From: Cymbomonas tetramitiformis
Lineage: Eukaryota; Chlorophyta; Pyramimonadophyceae; Pyramimonadales; Pyramimonadaceae
NCBI GenBank assembly: GCA_001247695.2
Contig: LGRX02029270.1
Span: forward strand, 1-29,394
DNA length: 29,394 bases
Reading direction: 5' to 3'
Part shown: piece after piece, positions 17,807 through 24,748 of the stretch
Layout: each line of letters begins with the position of its first letter
Position numbering within the stretch: position 1 is the first letter of the stretch
Position numbers and translations under genes: made by a program
Notes under the pieces: generated by a model
The model's input: only the letters and a program-made list of their open reading frames with translations
Databases searched by the model: none
Told to the model about the DNA's origin: nothing

Positions 17807-18569
17807 TGTGCATTTATATATCCGTCATCATTTGTTGTTTCACCAATACGAATTTTAGCATCTCGGAGCTACCGCCTCTAATCCTAATTAAAGCACCATC
17901 AATTTCATCTTGATTTATCGTAAATTTTCCAGTTCCGGTAAAAGAAATATCATTCGTTGTAGTTGTACTTCCTTGGTCGGTAACAGATTGTAAATTTTGG
18001 TTAGCCCCGGAAGGCAAGTTTTGAAGCAAAGAACCGTCACCAATAAATTTTCCAGAATTCAAAGTAATATCACCGGTGTTTAAAATCAAAGGACCATCAT
18101 TAAGGAGCACACCTGCTCCAAGTGGTTCTACATTCAATGTGGTTTGCATAAATGACCATTCATTTATACCATTGTCTCCTATTTTCAATCTTGTTTGAGG
18201 AACAGGGTCTAAAGATTTAATTTCAAAAGAACTATCAAGTTCATCCAAACCTATAGAAAATTTTGATTTACTTGCAGGATTGTTCAAAATGAAATCATAA
18301 AAATTGATATTATTAACCAAATTTAAATCACCATCAGTTTGTAATTTCATGAATTCTCTTTGATTATTTACATCAGAATTATCAATAAAATCAATATCAT
18401 TTTGATATAAAAAATCTGAAGCCATATGAATTGTTTGGCAAGGGTTTGAATTATCACCTATTTGATTTACATTTATTTGATTAATTGTTAAAGGGTCAGG
18501 AATATTTGTAGATGGAGTTTGTTTACCATTAAATGTACTTGCAACTACATTATTTCCAAATGAAGACAT
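17807..18569 (-). pseudogene. Truncated fibre-like gene (copy A)
   Basis: This gene is nearly identical to the N-terminal 255 residues of the 597-aa fibre gene at 19957-21750, starting MSSFGNNVVASTFNGK. A 2-base insertion near 17863-17871 shifts the frame after the RIRGG stretch, and homology stops at about 17807, where polymerase sequence begins. It lacks the head-repeat region and the C-terminal domain. The junction lies at a short shared GTGC string, suggesting end-joining at microhomology. Confidence 0.8.
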
Positions 18570-18577
18570 TATATATC
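18570..18577 (-). promoter_or_regulatory. TATATA-type motif before fibre gene copy A
   Basis: TATATATC directly abuts the ATG of the truncated fibre gene and is identical to the motif before the full-length copy (21751-21758). Confidence 0.4.
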
Positions 18578-18595
18578 ATAACACAAGTTTTAAAT

Positions 18596-18940
18596 TTACG
18601 GTTGAGCAAGTTTCATATATACAGTTCCAAATTTATCAGTTGGATTCGCTTTGAATACATATAATCCATTTACTTGTGTAATTGCTTCAATCGGAGGGTT
18701 GTTGGTTGTTGCTACAATAGGTAAACCTTCAAATCTAACTTTCATTTTATTTTCTTTTGCAGCCATATTCAAACTTGCAGCACCCGGGTCACCACTTTGA
18801 CTTCCATCAATATCCATATTTATATCAGCTCCAATTATTTGAAAGGTTGTTCTTGTTGTTTTATCTTTAGCACCAATAAACACACCGTTATTAACTTTGA
18901 TATTCTTATCTAAAACAAAATCATTTCCGAATGAAGACAT
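18596..18940 (-). CDS. MSSFGN-family virion protein, 114 aa (copy A)
   Basis: Starts MSSFGNDFVLDKNIKVNNG, then a beta-rich body with FQIIGADINMDIDGSQSGD and a tail LYVFKANPTDKFGTVYMKL. No membrane segment. It is close to the copy at 21777-22121, with a few changes, for example LNMAAKENKMKVRFEG against LNMGAKENKLKVRFQG. It shares only the first dozen residues with the 90-, 154- and 597-aa family members. It is likely a capsid-surface or fibre-base protein; this is inferred from the shared leader with a fibre-like gene and the position after the capsid gene. Confidence 0.6.
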   Translation of the reverse strand: MSSFGNDFVLDKNIKVNNGVFIGAKDKTTRTTFQIIGADINMDIDGSQSGDPGAASLNMAAKENKMKVRFEGLPIVATTNNPPIEAITQVNGLYVFKANPTDKFGTVYMKLAQP

Positions 18941-18966
18941 TATATACTATACCCTATAATTTAATT

Positions 18967-19284
18967 TCATTTCACAAAGAATGTCGGAGCCAAAGGTGCC
19001 AGTTTATTGTTTAATGGATGAATATTGGGAAATGAAAACATAGCATTTTGTTTTGTAATTTTATCACCGTGTCCTAATGTATACGATTTGAAACCTGACA
19101 TAGGGTCCACATTAGAAACTCTTGCCGGTGGTCGCAAATCTTGTATTGTTTTACATGGAACAATCATCATCGAAGAACTTCGAAAGCCTGAAGTTAACAT
19201 CATATTTGGTAATTTAACATCGACTTTTCCTAATGGTTTATTTCCTAAGTTTGAAGCAAAAATTTGTCCCGCTTGTTCAGCCAT
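18967..19284 (-). CDS. 105-aa protein following capsid gene (copy A)
   Basis: I choose ATG 19284 (MAEQAGQIFASNLG); four upstream codons in the open frame overlap the TATATAA-type motif. The product has a conserved-looking core (LPNMMLTSGFRSSSMMIVPC, PPARVSNVDPMSGFKSYTLGHGD) and ends APLAPTFFVK. The translation is the same as that of copy B at 22446-22763, while the DNA differs at several silent positions, which suggests purifying selection before integration. The gene follows the capsid gene by about 30 bp in both copies. Possible capsid cement or membrane-associated virion protein; no family recognised. Confidence 0.6.
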   Translation of the reverse strand: MAEQAGQIFASNLGNKPLGKVDVKLPNMMLTSGFRSSSMMIVPCKTIQDLRPPARVSNVDPMSGFKSYTLGHGDKITKQNAMFSFPNIHPLNNKLAPLAPTFFVK

Positions 19285-19314
19285 AATTATATACAATTAC
19301 AATTAAATTAGTTT

Positions 19315-19488
19315 TTATACAACCACTTCAATCATTCTTCCCATACCAATACGAATGATACTTGTACATTGTGCAATAATGAATGTTTCGTTATTCGTCA
19401 AAGGTGTTTGAAGTGGGTCTGCGGTTGATGATTTTTGAGTTTGAAGAAAGAATGAAGAATTCAAACCCCGGGTATCTATTCCACTACA
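19315..19488 (-). pseudogene. C-terminal fragment of major capsid protein (copy A)
   Basis: 58 codons matching the C-terminus of the capsid gene at 22794-23568 (SSFFLQTQKSSTADPLQTPL, then NETFI and the end GRMIEVVV). Homology stops sharply at 19488, after the shared string CCACTACA; from 19489 the DNA belongs to a different gene (154-aa MSSFGN family). This is a clear rearrangement breakpoint. Confidence 0.85.
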
Positions 19489-19940
19489 GCATTTAGTATG
19501 TCCACGGCTGAGGTATTCAAACCAATAAATGAATTACCTGATACTTTTGTTCCAAATAAATCAATGTTAGTTTTGTTATTTGTAGTATTGTTTATTTCTC
19601 CATTGACTCTTGCATTTCCATTTACTAACAAACCGGAAGTTGTATTTACTTGCAGTTCACTGCCTGTAACAATTATAAGACTATTATCAGTTCCATCCTT
19701 TAGTTCAATTTGTGCAGTTCCACTATTTAAAACATTTTTCAAATATCGGAAGTTTATAATTGAAGTATTCAAAACGTCTCTGCCGTATAGATTGTTTACG
19801 TATACGTCACCAACTGTCCTTTCTATATCATTACCACCGGGTAGGTTTTGCCACTTAGTAGACCCCCCAGTTGGAGCATTTCCATTTACCGTATTGCATT
19901 GTATATTTTTACAAACAATATCATTTCCAAAAGAAGACAT
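19489..19940 (-). pseudogene. MSSFGN-family protein, 3'-truncated at breakpoint
   Basis: Starts MSSFGNDIVCKNIQCNTVNGN at ATG 19940 and gives about 150 residues of beta-rich, Asn/Thr-rich sequence (TSGLLVNGNARVNGEINNTT, FGTKVSGNSFIGLNTSAVD) before the breakpoint at 19488/19489. The few codons after it, up to 19476, are read from capsid DNA. The repeating short strands resemble the N-terminal shaft of the 597-aa fibre protein, so this was probably a second, longer fibre gene. It lies 16 bp downstream of the 597-aa gene. Confidence 0.65.
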
Positions 19941-19955
19941 ATAATATATTATAAT
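19941..19955 (-). promoter_or_regulatory. TATATA-type motif before truncated fibre gene
   Basis: ATAATATATTATAAT directly abuts the ATG at 19940, within the 16-bp gap after the 597-aa fibre gene. Confidence 0.4.
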
Positions 19956-19956
19956 A

Positions 19957-21750
19957 TTACAATTTAAAATCAGGTTTAATCCAAACCAATAATCCTGAAC
20001 CCGGAGTTGTTACAACTTTACTTTCCATACACACACCGATAATTCCAACATTATTTGTAGTGATTTGTGAAGCATTAACTGAACCTCCCGGAGCACAACC
20101 TAACATTTGACCTTTAACATAACTTCCATCAATAGCTTTGCAAGTTGTGAAACCTTTTGTACAAACGAAACAAGAATTTCCGGTTGTTGCATTTTGAACA
20201 CAAACTCCAATAGGCATACAATTTTGATTAGATTGACTTGCCGAAGCTGCATATATTTTTACACCATTTACATCTGAAAAATCATCAGAAAATTGAACAA
20301 TATCTCCAGCATTTATTGTAGCTCCGGTATTATTTACAAAAGTAAATACATCACCGGTATGAGGAGCCGGACTTGTGGGTAATGTTGCCGTATATGCATT
20401 TGTCAAACCTGTCAAAGGAATTCCTGAGGTCGTCAATGATGATGTTGGCGTTGTATATGCCCAGTCTATGCTACTTACAAGTCGTATAGCACTACAATCC
20501 AAATCTCCGCTTAAATTAATGTTATTTCCAGAATTACCGACAGCCAAAACTTGACTTAATGAACCAATACTTCCATTATTAATAGCACCAGATTTTATTT
20601 CACCGGAAACTGAATCATAATACAATTGTAAATTTTCTAATGTCACATCAGGACTTGGTCTTATAGGTTTTACCGTAAATGAACTTGGATTTACAGAATT
20701 TAATTCAACACCGGTTGCATTTATACAAATAGTATTGTTGACAGACGAAGTTCCTCCGGTATTCTTATTAGCATATGAACCTAATGACACTGAATTTAGA
20801 CCACTAAAAACTTCGCCTGCAAATCTTCCTACAGAAACAGATTCCACACCGGCGTTACTTTGTCCGGAATCATCTCCTAAATTTACCGAATAATTCCCAG
20901 CTTGGTCATATCCACTACCTAAACCTAAAGCCAAAACATCAATTCCACAACCGAATGAACCAGCATTTCTGCCTATTAATATTGCACGTTGTGCATTTAT
21001 ATATCCGTCATCATTTGTTGTTTCACCAATACGAATTTTAGCATCTTGAGTACCGCCTCTAATCCTAATTAAAGCACCATCAATTTCATCTTGATTTATC
21101 GTAAATTTTCCAGTTCCGGTAAAAGAAATATCATTCGTTGTAGTTGTACTTCCTTGGTCGGTAACAGATTGTAAATTTTGGTTAGCCCCGGAAGGCAAGT
21201 TTTGAAGCAAAGAACCGTCACCAATAAATTTTCCAGAATTCAAAGTGATATCACCGGTGTTTAAAATCAAAGGACCATCATTAAGGAGCACACCTGCTCC
21301 AAGTGGTTCTACATTCAATGTGGTTTGCATAAATGACCATTCATTTATACCATTGTCTCCTATTTTCAATCTTGTTTGAGAAACAGGGTCTAAAGATTTA
21401 ATTTCAAAAGAACTATCAAGTTCATCCAAACCTATAGAAAATTTTGATTTACTTGCAGGATTGTTCAAAATGAAATCATAAAAATTGATATTATTAACCA
21501 AATTTAAATCACCATCAGTTTGTAATTTCATGAATTCTCTTTGATTATTTACATCAGAATTATCAATAAAATCAATATCATTTTGATATAAAAAATCTGA
21601 AGCCATATGAATTGTTTGACAAGGGTTTGAATTATCACCTATTTGATTTACATTTATTTGATTAATTGTTAAAGGGTCAGGAACATTTGTAGATGGAGTT
21701 TGTTTACCATTAAATGTACTTGCAACTACATTATTTCCAAATGAAGACAT
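19957..21750 (-). CDS. Fibre-like virion surface protein with trimeric-adhesin-type repeats
   Basis: The 597-aa product has four parts. Residues 1-12 are the MSSFGN leader shared with its neighbours. Residues 13-240 are a beta-rich Asn/Asp shaft. Residues 255-345 carry repeats of the form S-V-S-x-G-x-x-A-G (AILIGRNAGSFGCG, SVNLGDDSGQSNAG, SVSVGRFAGEV, SVSLGSYANK), like the left-handed beta-roll heads of trimeric autotransporter adhesins, which also occur in giant-virus surface proteins. The repeats end in TICINATGVELNS and a YYDSVSGEI motif. Residues 400-597 form a Gly/Thr-rich C-terminal domain with several Cys. It is likely a receptor-binding spike or fibre on the capsid. The gene is intact; a truncated copy lies at 17807-18569. 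Confidence 0.65.
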   Translation of the reverse strand: MSSFGNNVVASTFNGKQTPSTNVPDPLTINQINVNQIGDNSNPCQTIHMASDFLYQNDIDFIDNSDVNNQREFMKLQTDGDLNLVNNINFYDFILNNPASKSKFSIGLDELDSSFEIKSLDPVSQTRLKIGDNGINEWSFMQTTLNVEPLGAGVLLNDGPLILNTGDITLNSGKFIGDGSLLQNLPSGANQNLQSVTDQGSTTTTNDISFTGTGKFTINQDEIDGALIRIRGGTQDAKIRIGETTNDDGYINAQRAILIGRNAGSFGCGIDVLALGLGSGYDQAGNYSVNLGDDSGQSNAGVESVSVGRFAGEVFSGLNSVSLGSYANKNTGGTSSVNNTICINATGVELNSVNPSSFTVKPIRPSPDVTLENLQLYYDSVSGEIKSGAINNGSIGSLSQVLAVGNSGNNINLSGDLDCSAIRLVSSIDWAYTTPTSSLTTSGIPLTGLTNAYTATLPTSPAPHTGDVFTFVNNTGATINAGDIVQFSDDFSDVNGVKIYAASASQSNQNCMPIGVCVQNATTGNSCFVCTKGFTTCKAIDGSYVKGQMLGCAPGGSVNASQITTNNVGIIGVCMESKVVTTPGSGLLVWIKPDFKL

Positions 21751-21776
21751 TATATATCATAACACAAGTTTTAAAT

Positions 21777-22121
21777 TTACGGTTGAGCAAGTTTCATATA
21801 TACAGTTCCAAATTTATCAGTTGGATTCGCTTTGAATACATATAATCCATTTACTTGTGTAATTGCTTCAATCGGAGGGTTGTTGGTTGTTGCTACGATA
21901 GGCAAACCCTGAAATCTAACTTTCAATTTATTTTCTTTTGCACCCATGTTCAAACTTGTAGCACCCGGGTCACCACTTTGACTTCCATCAATATCCATAT
22001 TTATATCAGCTCCAATTATTTGAAAGGTTGTTCTTGTTGTTTTATCTTTAGCACCAATAAACACACCGTTATTTACTTTAATATTCTTATCTAAAACAAA
22101 ATCATTTCCAAAGGAAGACAT
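21777..22121 (-). CDS. MSSFGN-family virion protein, 114 aa (copy B)
   Basis: This is the second copy of the 18596-18940 gene, with the same length and a few substitutions. Here it follows the 90-aa family member, which copy A lacks. The motif TATATATTATAA (22122-22133) abuts its ATG and differs from that of copy A, whose upstream sequence looks more like that of the 90-aa gene. Confidence 0.6.
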   Translation of the reverse strand: MSSFGNDFVLDKNIKVNNGVFIGAKDKTTRTTFQIIGADINMDIDGSQSGDPGATSLNMGAKENKLKVRFQGLPIVATTNNPPIEAITQVNGLYVFKANPTDKFGTVYMKLAQP

Positions 22122-22147
22122 TATATATTATAATACAACTTTTAAAT

Positions 22148-22420
22148 TTATGGTTTATATTTCAATACATTTGTGGCGTCTCTATAAATTTGACCACCTT
22201 GTAAATTTCTTGTCTTTCCATCCAGTATGAAGGTAGCGTCATCAGTTGACACAGCCAAGCCAAAAAATCTAACGTCACTAATGAATCTATCCTGGTTGGT
22301 AGGAAACATATGTAATAATTTATCATTGTCTCCGCTATCGTTTTTATACCTGCCGATAATTATTGCGTCTTTAACTTTTAATGAACTATCTAAAACAAAA
22401 TCATTTCCAAAAGAAGACAT
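22148..22420 (-). CDS. MSSFGN-family virion protein, 90 aa
   Basis: Starts MSSFGNDFVLDSSLKVKDAI and then diverges completely from its relatives: IIGRYKNDSGDNDKLLHMFP, VRFFGLAVSTDDATFILDGK and a tail GGQIYRDATNVLKYKP. It is a small beta-rich protein without membrane segments. The first 11 residues and the DNA encoding them are nearly identical to those of the 114-aa gene next to it. The gene is missing from copy A, probably by recombination between the shared leaders. Function unknown; likely a virion-surface component. Confidence 0.55.
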   Translation of the reverse strand: MSSFGNDFVLDSSLKVKDAIIIGRYKNDSGDNDKLLHMFPTNQDRFISDVRFFGLAVSTDDATFILDGKTRNLQGGQIYRDATNVLKYKP

Positions 22421-22431
22421 TATATATATAT
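22421..22431 (-). promoter_or_regulatory. TATATA-type motif before 90-aa gene
   Basis: An 11-bp TATATATATAT run directly abuts the ATG at 22420. Confidence 0.4.
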
Positions 22432-22445
22432 CCTATAAATTAATT

Positions 22446-22763
22446 TCATTTCACAAAGAATGTCGGAGCCAAAGGTGCCAGTTTATTGTTTAATGGATGA
22501 ATATTGGGAAATGAAAACATAGCATTTTGTTTTGTAATTTTATCACCGTGTCCTAATGTATATGATTTGAAACCTGACATAGGGTCCACATTAGAAACTC
22601 TTGCAGGTGGTCGTAAATCTTGTATTGTTTTACATGGAACAATCATCATCGAAGAACTTCGAAAGCCTGAAGTTAACATCATATTTGGTAATTTAACATC
22701 GACTTTCCCTAATGGTTTATTTCCTAAGTTTGAAGCAAAAATTTGTCCCGCTTGTTCAGCCAT
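22446..22763 (-). CDS. 105-aa protein following capsid gene (copy B)
   Basis: This is the copy B counterpart of 18967-19284, with the same translation and only silent DNA differences visible. It begins at ATG 22763, with an ATTATATAC motif before it, about 30 bp after the capsid stop. Keeping the protein while the DNA drifts is evidence that it was selected in the viruses before they were captured. Confidence 0.6.
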   Translation of the reverse strand: MAEQAGQIFASNLGNKPLGKVDVKLPNMMLTSGFRSSSMMIVPCKTIQDLRPPARVSNVDPMSGFKSYTLGHGDKITKQNAMFSFPNIHPLNNKLAPLAPTFFVK

Positions 22764-22793
22764 AATTATATACAATTACAATTAAATTAGTTT

Positions 22794-23568
22794 TTATACA
22801 ACCACTTCAATCATTCTTCCCATACCAATACGAATGATACTTGTACATTGTGCAACAATGAATGTTTCGTTATTCGTCAAAGGTGTTTGAAGTGGGTCTG
22901 CGGTTGATGATTTTTGAGTTTGAAGAAAGAATGAAGAATTCAAACCCCGGGTATCTATTCCACTACAATTACGAGGTCCCATACCTGGCATAGGCATATT
23001 TAATCGAAGCATAGCAGTCCAATAAGAATTGTACCAATTTTCTAAAGAATTAACTTTACAACCTGAATCGTCGGAATAATTATCAGCTTTACCAATAGTG
23101 ACCAAGTTAAAAGCATCAAGAGCGGTGGCACGATAATTTGGATAATAAATTGAGTTGACATTATACTGCCAAGATTGAATGTCTCCAGAATAAAATCTGA
23201 AATAACTTGGAACGAAAGTAGCACCTATTTTATTATCAATTTTATGCAAACCTTTATTAACAGAACTGTAATTTGAAGGCCTTTGAACAGCGTATAACAT
23301 ATCCAAAGATTGAGCCGACAAAGAGAATCGATTCGATTTAGTCATTTCCGTTTGAGTATCTTGAAAGGTAAAATAATTAGTGAAAGGCATCTCAATATAA
23401 GAATCTTCTTTTAGTTTTCTTTCGACAGCACTATCGTAAACACCATTTGAAAATGTAATTGTTTCAATTGTAAAATGCAAATCAGTCAATTTCCATGTCG
23501 CTTTTGCAGCAAGTTCTGCTGCCGCTGTTCCCGTAAATGCAACACCGGCCCCTAATGATTTTTGATAC
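22794..23568 (-). pseudogene. Major capsid protein, N-terminus missing (copy 2)
   Basis: The frame is open from about 23568 to TAA 22794-22796, about 257 codons. It lines up with copy 1 from YQKSLGAG (residue about 193 of copy 1) to the end and then runs on through the native C-terminus (ending IEVVV), which copy 1 lost to the LTR. At 23568/23569 capsid sequence stops abruptly and a plus-strand DNA methyltransferase fragment begins. There are many amino-acid differences from copy 1, so this is another virus strain. Without the first jelly roll it cannot form a capsid. Confidence 0.8.
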
Positions 23569-23781
23569 GGAAATTACAAAAGTAAACATCCATGTTCTAA
23601 ACCAATAGAATTAATGGAATATTTAATTAAATCATATTCACATGAAAATGACCTTGTTTGTGATCCTTTTATGGGTATTGGATCTAGTTTAATTGCTTGT
23701 AAAAAGAATAATCGAAAATACATAGGGGTTGAATTAGATAGTGAGTTTTACAAAATTTGCATGGAAAGGACTGAGTCGTAA
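23569..23781 (+). pseudogene. C-terminal fragment of N4/N6 amino DNA methyltransferase
   Basis: The plus-strand frame from the breakpoint to TAA 23779-23781 encodes about 70 residues. It has HPCSKPIELMEYLI (motif X-like region), DPFMGIGSSLIA (SAM-binding motif I, F-x-G-x-G) and YIGVELDSEFYKI (motif II region). This order, with SAM-binding motifs at the C-terminal end, is typical of beta-class N4-cytosine/N6-adenine methyltransferases (N6_N4_Mtase). The catalytic DPPY-type motif would lie in the missing N-terminal part. AT-rich codons match the viral genes. It is too short to be active. It is unrelated in type to the GC-rich methyltransferases of the flanking retrotransposons. Confidence 0.75.
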
Positions 23782-24022
23782 TATCTCATAAAGTATTTGG
23801 AATTTGACAATTTCAGTTTGCTAGTGATGATCAGCGCGAAATTTTAGAAAAATAATATTTTCATAAAAAAATGATTTTTAAAATAAATTTTAATAAATGT
23901 CAATGACGGGGTGCTCTGACCCCCTTACAAAAGGACTGTTGCTAGTTTGTGGAAATAACTTACACAAACTTGCGAACACCGAAACTTACCCCTCACAAAC
24001 GACAAACTTTTAACTTTTAAAA
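23782..24022. other. Intergenic boundary region with hairpin
   Basis: About 240 bp where AT-rich viral DNA gives way to the less AT-rich DNA of the next gene. GGGGT (23908-23912) and ACCCC (23919-23923) form a perfect 5-bp stem with a 6-base loop, near where composition changes. The last 80 bases are the 5' flank of the gene at 24023. No coding sequence supported. Confidence 0.35.
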
Positions 24023-24718
24023 ATGCCGAAAACCCGTCAAAGTAAGCAGCTTGTTGCCGATGAGGTAACTATCGACTTAACCGTTGAATCGGAAGCCTCT
24101 CAGCAGGCATCGGAAGCCGCTCAGCAGGCTGAAACGCATGCCGCGTCGCCGATTGTCCTAACGAGGACTATTCAGCAGGTGTTAGACCGCTTGCCTGTAA
24201 CAGAGGAAAAAATGCAAACTATGAAAAAACGTTGGCCAGTGCGTCGCGCTGCTCCAAAAGCGCCCACAGGTTTCAAGCCTGCAGCGCTTTTGGCAACAGC
24301 GACAGCGGCATCGGCGACAGCGACAGCGACAGCGGCATCGGCCCCGCCGCCTCTGTTTGTTTCAACAAGAGTTCGGGACCCTGATAATCACGTGAAAGTT
24401 GCAAGAGGTTGCAGCAACTTTTTTTGCAACAAACCCGAAGAACAGCAGACCGGCACTTGTTTAAAATGCGCACGGAAAGGTTGCAGAGTTTGCATATTTC
24501 GTTCGCAATCGGCCTACTGCGCGGACATGGACGCCGGTGTCAAGTCCGATTGTTGCTACTATATGTTAAGAAACGAAAACGTAACTATGACTGACTGGGC
24601 GGACAAGTACCCAAATGCCTGCAGAGGGTGTTTGCACACCGATGCTTTTTTAAAGGTGTCTTATCCTCTGCCGATTATGGACGCAAAAACAGAAAGTATG
24701 TATGCAAAACGTATTTAG
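24023..24718 (+). CDS. Cysteine-rich protein with SUMO-interaction-like motif
   Basis: The 231-aa product starts MPKTRQSKQLVADE. Residues 15-20 (VTIDLT) followed by acidic residues resemble a SUMO-interacting motif. Residues 23-110 are Ala/Thr/Gln-rich and probably disordered, including a repetitive ATATAAS stretch encoded by short GCGACA-type DNA repeats. Residues about 128-210 hold many Cys in CxxC-like pairs (GCSNFFCN, CLKCARKGCRVC, YCADMD, DCCYYM, ACRGCLH), consistent with a zinc-binding domain. No family recognised. Base composition differs from the viral genes and resembles the 5138-6824 module. It may be a host gene or part of another mobile element. The right-hand LTR starts 31 bp after its stop. 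Confidence 0.6.
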   Translation: MPKTRQSKQLVADEVTIDLTVESEASQQASEAAQQAETHAASPIVLTRTIQQVLDRLPVTEEKMQTMKKRWPVRRAAPKAPTGFKPAALLATATAASATATATAASAPPPLFVSTRVRDPDNHVKVARGCSNFFCNKPEEQQTGTCLKCARKGCRVCIFRSQSAYCADMDAGVKSDCCYYMLRNENVTMTDWADKYPNACRGCLHTDAFLKVSYPLPIMDAKTESMYAKRI

Positions 24719-24743
24719 GCAAAAAGTAAAATATTAGAATACT

Positions 24744-24748
24744 AGAAT
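24744..24748 (+). repeat. Candidate target-site duplication of right gypsy element
   Basis: AGAAT lies immediately outside the LTR end at 24749. The matching copy would be beyond the right edge of the window, so this is only the predicted 5-bp duplication. Confidence 0.35.
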
